Of a stretch of 64,000 nt of DNA, positions 8,174-16,453 are shown piece after piece. Position numbers and translations under genes: made by a program. This stretch comes from Enterococcus sp. DIV0212c. GTDB lineage: Bacteria > Bacillota > Bacilli > Lactobacillales > Enterococcaceae. The stretch is from the NCBI RefSeq assembly GCF_017377505.1, contig NZ_JAFREN010000002.1, forward strand, positions 62,001-126,000, given 5' to 3'. The notes beneath the pieces were generated by a model. It was not told the origin of the DNA. It saw only the letters and a list, made by a program, of their open reading frames with translations, and made no database searches. How positions within the stretch are numbered: the first letter of the stretch is position 1; every line of letters starts with the position of its first letter.

Positions 8174-9640
8174 TTAGTTTTCCTCTACAAACAATTTACC
8201 TGTGGCTTCATCTACAGGATCAAGTTTATTGAAAATACCTTTCACTCTAAAAATATAAGTCAAAACAAATGGTACGACAACTGCGATCAACATTGCTCCG
8301 AAAAATGCTAGATAATACTGAGGAACGATTGACAAGATTCCAGGCAGTCCTCCAACACCGATACTGATAGCTTTCACATCGAATAATGTAGAAAATAAGC
8401 CAGCACAAGCAGAGCCGATCATCCCTGCAACGAAAGGATAGATATACTTCAAATTGATCCCAAACATTGCTGGTTCTGTAACTCCTAAGTAACAAGAAAT
8501 CATGGCTGGAATCGATACTTGTTCTTCATCTTTATTTCCTCTATGCATAAAGACAACGGCCAAGACGGCAGAGCCTTGAGCAATATTTGATAGAGCAATC
8601 ATCGGCCACAAGTTCGTTGAGTGAAAATCAGCGATTAATTGTAGATCGATTGCATTTGTCATATGATGAAGTCCAGTAATAACTAATGGCGCATACATAA
8701 AACCAAAGACTGCACCGAACAACCAATTAAATGAAGAGGTTAGTCCAGCATTCACAATATCTGAAATCCAACTACCAATAGCCCAACCAATTGGTCCTAA
8801 GATCACATGAGCGGCTATAACAGTTGGCACTAAAGCGAATAATGGAACAAAAATCATGGAAACAGCTTGCGGTATAACTTTTCTGAAAAATATTTCTAAA
8901 TAAGCAAGTAAAAATCCTGCTAGCATCGCTGGAATAACTTGGGCTTGGTAACCAATCATATTTACATGAGCAAATCCAAAGTCCCAAAATGGAATATCAG
9001 CTGCTGCTGTACTCGCTACAGAATAAGCATTTAATAATTGCGGTGACACTAATGTAATCCCTAAAACAATCCCTAATATTTGAGTTGTTCCCATTTTTTT
9101 AGTAATACTCCAAGTAATTCCTACTGGTAAGAATTGGAAAATAGCTTCACCGATCAACCATAAAAATGAGTTTACACCACTCCAAAATTGTGAGACTTCA
9201 ACAATTTTCTGTCCATCCAAAAATCCGAATGGAATCCCTTCCAATACATTGCGGAATCCTAGAATCAATCCCCCAATAACTAATGCAGGAATCAATGGGG
9301 TAAAAATCTCAGCTAAAACTGAAATTGCTCGTTGAACTGGGTTAAGATTTTGCTTTGCAGCTGCTTTTCCTTGCTCTTTGGAAACGCCTTCAAGTCCTGA
9401 AATAGCAGAAAACTCATTATAAAATTGCGGTACCTCATTTCCTATAATGACTTGAAACTGTCCTGCATTGGTAAATGTTCCTTTTACAGAAGGAATCTTC
9501 TCAATTGCCGCAGTGTCCGCTTTAGCTGGATCATTAAGTACAAAACGCATCCGAGTTGCACAATGTGAGACCGCCGCAATATTTTCTTTCCCTCCTACGT
9601 TGTCTAACAGTTTTTTCGCATCTTCTTGAAACTTACCCAT
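8174..9640 (-). CDS. treB: PTS trehalose-type EIIBC permease
   Basis: A 488-aa membrane phosphotransferase component that takes up and phosphorylates a disaccharide. The N-terminal IIB domain has the phospho-cysteine in 'VSHCATRMRF'. It is followed by a IIC domain of about ten helices including 'GLHHMTNAIDLQ' and 'GVTEPAMFGI'. There is no IIA domain, which is normal for trehalose permeases that borrow the glucose EIIA. I start at the ATG at 9640, after GGAGAGGAG; a longer reading to 9676 would run across the operator. The perfect TreR-type operator upstream supports trehalose over other sugars. Unusually, no phosphotrehalase (treA/treC) or treR is adjacent. Confidence 0.85.
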   Translation of the reverse strand: MGKFQEDAKKLLDNVGGKENIAAVSHCATRMRFVLNDPAKADTAAIEKIPSVKGTFTNAGQFQVIIGNEVPQFYNEFSAISGLEGVSKEQGKAAAKQNLNPVQRAISVLAEIFTPLIPALVIGGLILGFRNVLEGIPFGFLDGQKIVEVSQFWSGVNSFLWLIGEAIFQFLPVGITWSITKKMGTTQILGIVLGITLVSPQLLNAYSVASTAAADIPFWDFGFAHVNMIGYQAQVIPAMLAGFLLAYLEIFFRKVIPQAVSMIFVPLFALVPTVIAAHVILGPIGWAIGSWISDIVNAGLTSSFNWLFGAVFGFMYAPLVITGLHHMTNAIDLQLIADFHSTNLWPMIALSNIAQGSAVLAVVFMHRGNKDEEQVSIPAMISCYLGVTEPAMFGINLKYIYPFVAGMIGSACAGLFSTLFDVKAISIGVGGLPGILSIVPQYYLAFFGAMLIAVVVPFVLTYIFRVKGIFNKLDPVDEATGKLFVEEN

Positions 9641-9664
9641 TTCCTTTGCTCCTCTCCATTTAAC

Positions 9665-9676
9665 TTGTATATACAA
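9665..9676. promoter_or_regulatory. TreR-type operator
   Basis: TTGTATATACAA is a perfect 12-bp palindrome, the same core as the Bacillus tre operator. A second imperfect copy (ATTGTATTTGTATAAT) follows at 9680-9695. It lies 25 bases upstream of the treB start. Repression relieved by trehalose-6-phosphate is inferred. Confidence 0.75.
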
Positions 9677-9881
9677 TTATATTGTATTTGTATAATACTT
9701 TATTATTTGAATTTTTACAAGCGTTTTCTTTTTAAAAATAAAAAAAATTTTTTCTTGCCTTTGTTCCTTAAAAACTCTATTTCTCAAATTACTGGAATTT
9801 ATTTCATAAAATGGTACACTTGGATTTATCAAATAGAAATGAAAAATACTGTCTAATAACAGCATTTTTAACGGAGAATTG

Positions 9882-11246
9882 ATGAAAAAAAATAAAGTTG
9901 CTCTCAAACTAAAAAAACGTTTATCAGCAGTACAAATTTTGGCGTTTGGTTTTATCCTATTGATTTTTAGCGGCGGCTCATTGTTGACCTTGCCGATTTT
10001 CTCACGTAGCGGCACAACGACACCATTTATCGATGCCTTGTTTACAGCTGTTTCTGCTGTTTGCGTAACTGGTTTGACTACGTTAAATACAGCACTTCAT
10101 TGGAATGCCTATGGGCAATTGGTTATTATGATTTTAATTGAAATCGGCGGCTTGGGTTTTATGACAATGCCTGTACTTTTGTATTTTATTCTTCGAAAAA
10201 AGATTACACTTAGTACGCGTATTTTACTAAGAGAAGCACTTAATTTAGATGATATGTCTGGAGCATTTCGTTTAATGATGTATGTTGTTAAATTAGCTGC
10301 AATCATTCAGCTGGCTGGTGCCATTTTACTTTCATTTGAATTTGTTCCAGAATTTGGTTGGAAAAAAGGACTGTTCTTTGGGCTATTTCATTCGATATCA
10401 AGTTTTTGTAATGCAGGTTTTGATTTATTAGGCGATAGTTTAATGCAATATCAGTCAAAGCCTTATGTTTTATTGGTTGTCGGTTTTCTAATTATTTCTG
10501 GTGGTCTTGGTTTTATTGTTTGGCAAGATTTATTGCGTTTTAAAGAGAAACGGAAATTTTCTCTTCATACAAAAATTGCATTGATCACAACTATTTCATT
10601 GTTGGTTGGCGGTTTTATCATTTTTTTCTTAACAGAGCACAATGCAAACAATTTAACGACTGGTACTAATTTTTTTGATCGATTAGCGAATACTTTTTTT
10701 ATGTCGGTCACACCAAGAACAGCAGGTTACTATTCGATCGATTACATGCAGATGACTAACGCTGGATTGATCACAACTATATTTTTGATGTATGTTGGCG
10801 GTACATCTGGCTCTACAGCAGGTGGTTTAAAAACTACAACTTTTGCTGTATTAGTGATTCAAATCGTTTCGATCTTTAAAGGTCGGACACGAGCTGAATT
10901 CCAAGGCAGAACGATCCGAAATAGCACCGTTTTTCGCGCACTGACTTTATTCTTCATTACACTGACTTTATGCGTACTTTCAATCATGCTCTTGACGATC
11001 ACTGAAAACATTCCAGAATCCTCTGGTATAGAGTATGTGGCGTTTGAAGTATTCTCTGCGTTTGGCACAGTAGGTTTGACTATGGGACTAACACCAGAAC
11101 TGACAGGTATCGGAAAAGTAATCATCATGTTGTTGATGTATATTGGACGTGTCGGCATTTATACTGTTGGATTTTCACTATTGACGAAAGGTCAAAAACA
11201 ACAAGCAAAATTTAAATACCCAGATGAAAGTGTTATGATCGGATAA
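9882..11246 (+). CDS. ktrB: KtrB/TrkH-family potassium channel subunit
   Basis: A 454-aa membrane protein of the TrkH/KtrB superfamily, which passes K+ through four P-loop repeats. Selectivity-filter-like segments are visible: 'SAVCVTGLTT', 'SSFCNAGFDL', 'TPRTAGYYSI' and 'SAFGTVGLTMG'. 'GGTSGSTAGGLKTTT' follows the third, in the gating-loop region. GGAGAA precedes the ATG at 9882; the TTG three bases earlier is less likely. The cytosolic regulatory subunit KtrA is not adjacent and must be encoded elsewhere. A terminator follows directly. Confidence 0.88.
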   Translation: MKKNKVALKLKKRLSAVQILAFGFILLIFSGGSLLTLPIFSRSGTTTPFIDALFTAVSAVCVTGLTTLNTALHWNAYGQLVIMILIEIGGLGFMTMPVLLYFILRKKITLSTRILLREALNLDDMSGAFRLMMYVVKLAAIIQLAGAILLSFEFVPEFGWKKGLFFGLFHSISSFCNAGFDLLGDSLMQYQSKPYVLLVVGFLIISGGLGFIVWQDLLRFKEKRKFSLHTKIALITTISLLVGGFIIFFLTEHNANNLTTGTNFFDRLANTFFMSVTPRTAGYYSIDYMQMTNAGLITTIFLMYVGGTSGSTAGGLKTTTFAVLVIQIVSIFKGRTRAEFQGRTIRNSTVFRALTLFFITLTLCVLSIMLLTITENIPESSGIEYVAFEVFSAFGTVGLTMGLTPELTGIGKVIIMLLMYIGRVGIYTVGFSLLTKGQKQQAKFKYPDESVMIG

Positions 11247-11251
11247 AATAA

Positions 11252-11300
11252 AAAAGGCTTGAATATAACTCTACGAGTTATGTCCAAGTCTCTTTTATTA
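11252..11300 (+). terminator. Terminator of ktrB with the ATAACTC-TACG-AGTTAT apex
   Basis: GACTTGGACATAACTC-like arms pair around a TACG loop, followed by a T-rich tail. The apex sequence ATAACTC/GAGTTAT recurs in the hairpins at 6778 and 44473. Confidence 0.78.
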
Positions 11301-11332
11301 TATTTTTTTACTATAAAAATGAAAAACAAATC

Positions 11333-11421
11333 AAAAAAAATCCCACCTTCGTTAGAAGATGGGAAAAGGAGTTTTACTCTAAAGAGTAAAATGAAAAAAT
11401 AAAAAGGGTTGTTGTTGGTAT
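11333..11421 (-). ncRNA. Small RNA copy 1, csRNA-like with anti-Shine-Dalgarno linker
   Basis: On the minus strand a promoter with TTGATA (11451-11456), a 17-base spacer and TATTAT (11428-11433) predicts a start near 11421. The ~89-nt RNA begins around CAACAACAACCC. It folds into hairpin 1 (TTTTACTC-TTTA-GAGTAAAA), then has an unpaired CTCCTTTT linker. Hairpin 2 is CCCATCTTC-TAAC-GAAGGTGGG and is followed by eight U residues, an intrinsic terminator. CTCCTTTT is complementary to AAAAGGAG ribosome binding sites. No reading frame of note exists on this strand. Promoter and terminator are seen; the function as a translational regulator is inferred from the architecture. Confidence 0.68.
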
Positions 11422-11591
11422 GTATGTATAATACTATTTATTTTTATTAATATCAACTAATATCCCTCAATTATTCATTATTATTTTAAAAAAATCATTT
11501 AAAACGTTTCCAAACCAAAGAAAATAGAATTATCCCAAAAAATACATTTGATTTAAAATTATTTTTTTGATAAAACACATCATAAATAAAC

Positions 11592-11679
11592 AAAAATCCC
11601 ATCTTCGTTAAAAGATGGGAAAAGGAGTTTTACTCTAATAAGAGTAAAATGAAAAAATAAAAAGGGTTGTTGTTGGTAT
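11592..11679 (-). ncRNA. Small RNA copy 2, near-identical to copy 1
   Basis: The same layout as the RNA at 11333. The promoter has TTGCAA (11709-11714), a 17-base spacer and TATTAT (11686-11691), predicting a start near 11679. Hairpin 1 is TTTTACTC-TTATTA-GAGTAAAA, the linker CTCCTTTT is conserved, and hairpin 2 is CCCATCTT-TTAACG-AAGATGGG followed by U residues. Stems and linker are kept while loops and spacers differ from copy 1, as expected for a functional RNA. Sequence upstream of the two -35 boxes is unrelated, so only the transcription unit is duplicated. Confidence 0.7.
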
Positions 11680-11807
11680 ATTTATATAATACTAGGCAAA
11701 CAGAGATTTTGCAAATAATATACTCTATTTTATTTTTCTATCAATTTATTTCCATTTTTTTAAATATATTCCGAGATAACCTCCAAGCGACAATTATTCA
11801 ATTTTAA

Positions 11808-11845
11808 CATAAAAAAAACGACCCGATAAAAATCGGATCGTTTTG
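11808..11845 (-). terminator. Terminator of the cold-shock gene
   Basis: On the minus strand AAAACGATCCGAT pairs with ATCGGGTCGTTTT and is followed by a T run, 12 bases after the cspA-like stop codon. Confidence 0.88.
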
Positions 11846-11856
11846 AAAAGTCTAAA

Positions 11857-12057
11857 TTAGTTTTTTACGATGTTTACTGCTTGTGGTCCACGTTGACCTT
11901 CTTCGATATCAAATGATACGCTTTGGCCTTCGTCTAAAGATTTGAATCCGTCACCTTGGATTGCTGAAAAGTGAGCGAATAAATCTGTTCCGTTATCTTG
12001 AGTAATAAAACCAAAACCTTTGTCTGCGTTAAACCATTTCACTGTACCTGTATTCAT
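11857..12057 (-). CDS. Cold-shock protein, CspA family
   Basis: A complete 66-aa cold-shock domain with both RNA-binding motifs, 'KGFGFI' (RNP1) and 'LFAHFSAI' (RNP2). The start '[18 protein letters not shown]' is canonical. These proteins are single-strand nucleic acid chaperones that melt mRNA structure. GGAGGAAC precedes the ATG. About 230 bases upstream are non-coding and AT-rich with a TATAAT-like box near 12190, which leaves room for the long 5' leader common in csp genes. The specific paralogue (cspA, B or C) cannot be assigned. Confidence 0.95.
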   Translation of the reverse strand: MNTGTVKWFNADKGFGFITQDNGTDLFAHFSAIQGDGFKSLDEGQSVSFDIEEGQRGPQAVNIVKN

Positions 12058-12286
12058 AAATGTGTTCCTCCTAGTGCTCTTAGCACGATTAATTTTTGCA
12101 ATACCTTTGTGATAAAAAAAGAGGAATTAAAACACCCTTACGAATGAAATGACCTATTAATTTAAATTACAATTATACTACATTTATTATTATACGACGT
12201 TATTTACTGGAAGTATACATTTATATTAAATTATGAGAATTTTCTAATCTTCTTTACCTTCTCAGCCTTGTCACCTAGTGAATATT

Positions 12287-12356
12287 AAAATCCCATCTTA
12301 CAATAAGATGGGATAAGGATAGTTATTTGTTAAGGTATTGATTTTTCAGACTTAAT
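12287..12356 (-). ncRNA. Possible third small RNA related to the tandem pair
   Basis: The minus strand carries a hairpin terminator CCCATCTTA-TTG-TAAGATGGG followed by ATTTTAA, with the same CCCATCTT/AAGATGGG arms as the two small RNAs at 11.3-11.7 kb. Just before it is a TATCCTTAT anti-Shine-Dalgarno-like stretch. A small hairpin (AGACT-GATTA-AGTCT) lies further upstream, and a TATAGT -10 box is at 12363-12368. There is no convincing -35 at 17 bases. It may be a diverged copy or the terminator of the decayed gene and argR upstream. Confidence 0.4.
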
Positions 12357-12449
12357 CAGTCTACTATACAAAGTCGATTCATGCAATCTATTTCGTAAAT
12401 ATTATCTTTTCATACCAAATCTATCCTACTCTTTTATTATATGCATCAA

Positions 12450-12676
12450 TCAATTAATATCCTTCAGGCATTCCATCATGATGTCCATTAACGATTTTTG
12501 ATCTCCAAAAGTTGCAGAAAGTGTATTGGATAATGATTTAAACTCCGATGCTCCATCTATAAAATCTTCAATATCAAAACTCTTAATTTTCTATATCTTT
12601 TGGCTCTTCAGATAATTCTTAACGGTCATCTATGATTTTAGAAACTTTAGTATTTACAGTTGTTCAATTTGTTGTC
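12450..12676 (-). pseudogene. Decayed coding remnant downstream of argR
   Basis: On the minus strand a protein-like reading can be followed only by crossing stops and a frameshift: a 'KVSKIIDDR' stretch, a stop, 'ELSEEPKDIEN', a stop, then another frame with 'FDIEDFIDGASEFKSLSNTL' and 'GDQKSLMDIMMECLKDIN' to a final stop at 12450. Codon-like composition with inactivating changes suggests a dead gene of about 75 residues or a fragment of something longer. The ancestral family is not recognised. Its position right after argR at the operon end suggests it once belonged to the arc region or arrived with it. Confidence 0.4.
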
Positions 12677-12678
12677 CC

Positions 12679-13149
12679 TTATTCAGCTATGCTATCACTA
12701 AAAAGTATTTTAATTTTTCTTACAAAACTTTGAGCCATTTTATTTGAGTATGTGATGATAATAATTGTATCACTTCCCGCAATAGTTCCAGCTATTTCTT
12801 TATAGTTTACTTCATCTATATAATTAGTAATCACATCAGCCAAACCATTTTCTGTATGAATCAAGACAATAAAACCTACGGATTCTATTTTTTTTAAGGA
12901 TTCTTGTATAGATTCACGTAACTTTTTCTCACTATTTTTCTGTAATTCTTGATCCACAATAGTATACTTTATTTTCCCATTTTCCTGATAAGTTTTTACA
13001 ATAGATAATTCTCTAGCATCTCTAGAAATTGTTGATTGCGTGGCTTTTACTCCATTTTTCCTTAGTAAATCTAATAATTCATCTTGTGTTTCAATTGTAT
13101 TTTGTGTGATAAGTTTCCTAATGATTTTTTGACGTTCTTCTTTATTCAT
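12679..13149 (-). CDS. argR: Arginine repressor family regulator ArgR
   Basis: A 156-aa protein of normal ArgR length. The N-terminal winged HTH includes 'VKATQSTISRDARELSIVK', and the C-terminal hexamerisation and arginine-binding domain has 'GTIAGSDTIIII' where the family has GT(I/V)AGDDT. The usual second Asp is Ser here, which may alter arginine sensing. I use the ATG at 13149, with TAGGAC upstream; a GTG at 13155 is possible. It is the last gene of the arginine deiminase block, 24 bases after arcD, and probably controls it in response to arginine. Confidence 0.87.
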   Translation of the reverse strand: MNKEERQKIIRKLITQNTIETQDELLDLLRKNGVKATQSTISRDARELSIVKTYQENGKIKYTIVDQELQKNSEKKLRESIQESLKKIESVGFIVLIHTENGLADVITNYIDEVNYKEIAGTIAGSDTIIIITYSNKMAQSFVRKIKILFSDSIAE

Positions 13150-13173
13150 TTTCACACGTCCTAGTTTTATAGA

Positions 13174-14631
13174 CTATAACATCAACATAGCGGCGATCAA
13201 TACTAAAAGATTCATTACACCGATAACAATAATTGGTTTTACCATAAATTTAGTCCATGTTGAGTAATCGATTTTGGATATCTCTAAACCACCCATCACA
13301 ACACCAGAAGTTGGTGTAATTAGATTTATGACACCACAACCAGCCGTGAAAATCATCACCATGACGTCTGGACTTAAACCAATGGTATGAGCAAGCCCTC
13401 CCATTACTGGAATAGAAACATACGCTAATCCAGAAGTCGAAGGAATCAAGAAAGAAAGTAACAGATATAAAATATACGCACCTATAACAAATAAAACGGG
13501 AGACAATCCTTGCAGTGCTGAAGCTGATTTATCTAATATAAATAAATCCAAATGAGTGGTTGCCATCAAAATAGATGCTCCTCTAGCGACAACAATAATC
13601 AACACAACAGACAAAATATCTTTTACACCATCAATAAATGTTCGAATTGTTTGTTTTTCGGATAAACCATATACAACTGCAATAATCAGACTCATCAAGA
13701 AAAACCACATAGCAAGATCCCCAAAGTACCAATGACCAAAGCTATTACCCGTAAGAGAGGACGTCCAGCCATTGAAAATATGAACCCCAAAAGACTCCCA
13801 AGGAATCAAGGAAATGACCATAATAAGAAAACCAAAGGAAAAAATGCTCAATATAATTTTATGCTTTTTCGTAAATGGTAACTCTTTATTCTCATCTTGA
13901 GCAAAATATGTCTGCATATCTTCTTGTTCCTGCAACGATAGTAGCGTTGAACCTTTATCTGCCTTCACTTTTTTGGCATATTTCATCATATAAAAAATTG
14001 AAAAAGATGTCGTTGTAAACCATAAAATCAATCCTATGATTAAGATTACGCCTGTGTTCGGTTTGATATCAATGCTTTTTAAAGCATCCATAGCGACACC
14101 TGTTGCAAATGGATTAACGGTTGAACCAATAACCCCAGAACCTGCTCCAAGTAATACTGTTCCCACTGCAACCAATGTATCAAAACCTGCAGCAACCATT
14201 GTCGCTGTGATCAATGCGTAAAAAGGCAATGTTTCTTCTGCCATTCCGTACGTAGAGCCACCGATAGAAAATAAAACCATCAAAATGGGAATAATGATCA
14301 ATTCATTCCCTTTCAATTTTCTAACAACATGTTGAATCCCAGCTTCTAAGGCACCAGTTCGGGTAACAATATTTAGAAATCCGCCTAAAACTAAGATAAA
14401 TACACAAATCTCAATCGCATCTTTAAACCCATTAAAGGGAGACATGACCAAATCAGAAAGCTTCGCACCAACGACATGATCAACAGCTTTTGTCCCACCA
14501 GAAGGAATGGTCGGGGTAAATCTTTGTCCAGATAAAAACCAAGAAATGATTGTCAACGCAATAATGATAATAAACAAAATACTAAATGAGGATAAAGATT
14601 TTTTCTGCTTTTTCTGCTCTTTTTTTTCCAT
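13174..14631 (-). CDS. arcD: Arginine/ornithine antiporter-like carrier (YfcC/DcuC family)
   Basis: A 485-aa protein with about 12 membrane helices of the YfcC/C4-dicarboxylate-carrier superfamily. Hallmarks are 'SIGGSTYGMAEETLPFYALI' and 'TPTSGVVMGGLEISKI'. The N-terminus is Lys-rich and cytoplasmic. In E. faecalis a carrier of this superfamily takes the arcD position in the operon, exchanging arginine for ornithine. Assignment here rests on that position between arcR and argR; sequence alone does not give the substrate. It differs from the classic APC-type ArcD. Confidence 0.8.
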   Translation of the reverse strand: MEKKEQKKQKKSLSSFSILFIIIIALTIISWFLSGQRFTPTIPSGGTKAVDHVVGAKLSDLVMSPFNGFKDAIEICVFILVLGGFLNIVTRTGALEAGIQHVVRKLKGNELIIIPILMVLFSIGGSTYGMAEETLPFYALITATMVAAGFDTLVAVGTVLLGAGSGVIGSTVNPFATGVAMDALKSIDIKPNTGVILIIGLILWFTTTSFSIFYMMKYAKKVKADKGSTLLSLQEQEDMQTYFAQDENKELPFTKKHKIILSIFSFGFLIMVISLIPWESFGVHIFNGWTSSLTGNSFGHWYFGDLAMWFFLMSLIIAVVYGLSEKQTIRTFIDGVKDILSVVLIIVVARGASILMATTHLDLFILDKSASALQGLSPVLFVIGAYILYLLLSFLIPSTSGLAYVSIPVMGGLAHTIGLSPDVMVMIFTAGCGVINLITPTSGVVMGGLEISKIDYSTWTKFMVKPIIVIGVMNLLVLIAAMLML

Positions 14632-14714
14632 TATTATTTCTGTATGAAGACCATACTTTTCCTTTCAAATTTTTTCGTTCATTTTAAAATAAGAGGGAAA
14701 AATACAGGGAAATG

Positions 14715-15407
14715 TTAGTCATGATCCAAAGAAAAATATGCTGGATCAAAAAAGATTAATTCTTTATGCAGATACTGGATTTTCTTTTTTTTAACTAGTT
14801 TCTTTATTACAAGGCTGGCCGTTTCTCTTGTTGTGCCGCTACTATGGGAAATATCATTCATTAGAATCGGATATGGTATAACCACCTGATTAAAATAGTT
14901 TTTTTCGCCTAAATCATGCATCAGGATCGCTAGCGTATTTTTAACACGCTGAGAGGCACTAGAGGTTACACAGCTTTCAATTTTAAGCACATGTTTTTTT
15001 AAAGTCAAAGACACTTGGTTAAAATAAAACAGCAACTGCTGATTATTCCCCTGTATCACTTTTTCAAAAACTTTCGTTGAGAGATAACACACTTCAATAT
15101 CTGTCATAGCGATAGCCGAGAAATGATAGTTTTTGTCTGTAAAAAGTCCAGTTAATGGAAACACCCCGCTGTCTTTAACAAAGTTCAAATAGAACAGTGT
15201 GCCGGTTTGATCGATTTTTTCAAATTTCACAAGCCCCTTTTTTAAAATAAACATACGGTTTCTTTCATCACCAGCATCAAAAAGAACTTGTCCCTTTTTG
15301 TATGCTCTACAATAGGAATTTTTCTGGATGACTGTCGATTCTTCTTCACTTAAATCTGAAAAATATGGACATCCTTTTAATGAGTCATTCTCTTGCAATA
15401 CTGTCAT
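14715..15407 (-). CDS. arcR: Crp/Fnr-family regulator of the arc operon
   Basis: A 230-aa protein. The ATG at 15407 has GGAG nine bases upstream, and the longer TTG reading to 15431 does not. The N-terminal cNMP-like beta-barrel domain includes 'KGQVLFDAGDERNRMFILKKG', and the C-terminal winged HTH has 'DISHSSGTTRETASLVIKKL' (recognition helix with the Crp-like R-E-T). Its few Cys residues do not form the Fnr iron-sulfur pattern. It occupies the arcR position between arcC and arcD, as in E. faecalis. In homologues ArcR activates arc genes under anaerobic or low-energy conditions. Confidence 0.88.
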   Translation of the reverse strand: MTVLQENDSLKGCPYFSDLSEEESTVIQKNSYCRAYKKGQVLFDAGDERNRMFILKKGLVKFEKIDQTGTLFYLNFVKDSGVFPLTGLFTDKNYHFSAIAMTDIEVCYLSTKVFEKVIQGNNQQLLFYFNQVSLTLKKHVLKIESCVTSSASQRVKNTLAILMHDLGEKNYFNQVVIPYPILMNDISHSSGTTRETASLVIKKLVKKKKIQYLHKELIFFDPAYFSLDHD

Positions 15408-15471
15408 TTTCTTCAACTCCAACTTAGTCAATAATTTTCTCTGCTAATGCTCTAAAGACGGTAGTGTTTCA

Positions 15472-16410
15472 TCATTCAAAGATAACTTCCGTCCCTACCT
15501 CTTGTTCACCAAAATCACTTAATTTTTCTAGTGAAGTAATAATCGCTTTATTAGCAGGTTTGGCTTTTACATATTGAATTGCTGCTTCCACTTTTGGCAG
15601 CATGCTTCCTGGTTCAAATTGTCCTTGTTTTATATATTCTTCTAGCTCTTTTACATTGACTTGTTTCAACTGTTGTTCATTTTCTTTGCCAAAATTTATC
15701 GCAACATTTTCAACGCCTGTCAAAATAACAAACAAATCAGCATCCGTCAATTCAGCTATTTTTTCTGAAGAGAAATCTTTATCGATGACAGCTTCAACTC
15801 CGATTAATTTATTGCCAGTTACAGGAATACCGCCACCACCGCCGCAAATTGTAATAATATCCTGCTCGATCAATGTCTTAATCACTTGATGTTCTTGGAT
15901 CGATAGTGGTTTAGGACTAGGAACGACTTTACGCCAGCCACGTCCGGCATCTTCTTTATATAAGGTATTATTTTCGTTCATTATTGCTTGAGCTGCTTCT
16001 TTAGTCAAAAACGGACCAATCGGTTTGGTTGGATTTTCAAAAGCTGGATCATTCTCTGACACGATCACTTGTGTGACTAATGTTGCGATTTCTTTTTTGA
16101 TTCCAGCATCGTTCAACTCTTTTGCCAATGCATTTTCCAACCAATAACCAATGCTGCCTTGCGTCATAGCAACACAAGTATCTAGCGGCATTGCTGGATT
16201 TTCTTTAGAATCTGCAGCTTGTTGTTGGATCAGTAAGTTTCCTACTTGAGGACCGTTTCCGTGAGAAATCACGATTTGATAGCCTTTTTGAATCAATTTA
16301 ACTAACTGTTTTGCTGTATAAGTTAGTGCTTTTTGTTGAGCCTGTGAGCTTGCATCTGTCGATAAAATTGCATTTCCACCTAGCGCAATCACAACTGTCG
16401 GCTTTTTCAT
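15472..16410 (-). CDS. arcC: Carbamate kinase
   Basis: A 312-aa enzyme making ATP and ammonium carbamate from ADP and carbamoyl phosphate, the last step of the arginine deiminase pathway. The amino-acid-kinase fold is evident: '[10 protein letters not shown]' at the N-terminus, '[11 protein letters not shown]' and 'CGGGGGIPV' in the nucleotide and carbamate site, and '[10 protein letters not shown]' near the end. Full length. AAGGAAGAAGGG precedes the ATG. It lies 43 bases after arcB. Confidence 0.96.
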   Translation of the reverse strand: MKKPTVVIALGGNAILSTDASSQAQQKALTYTAKQLVKLIQKGYQIVISHGNGPQVGNLLIQQQAADSKENPAMPLDTCVAMTQGSIGYWLENALAKELNDAGIKKEIATLVTQVIVSENDPAFENPTKPIGPFLTKEAAQAIMNENNTLYKEDAGRGWRKVVPSPKPLSIQEHQVIKTLIEQDIITICGGGGGIPVTGNKLIGVEAVIDKDFSSEKIAELTDADLFVILTGVENVAINFGKENEQQLKQVNVKELEEYIKQGQFEPGSMLPKVEAAIQYVKAKPANKAIITSLEKLSDFGEQEVGTEVIFE

Positions 16411-16453
16411 AAAATCCCTTCTTCCTTTTTATTCATTTTAATTATTTTTTTAT

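Noticed and set aside
11338..11437. CRISPR-like array because of repeated ~100-bp units around cspA
   Set aside because: Only two units, each with promoter and terminator, 160 bases of unrelated sequence between them and no cas genes.
12450..12676. Intact small gene downstream of argR
   Set aside because: Every frame is broken by stops; the best open segment is under 50 codons with no start or ribosome binding site.
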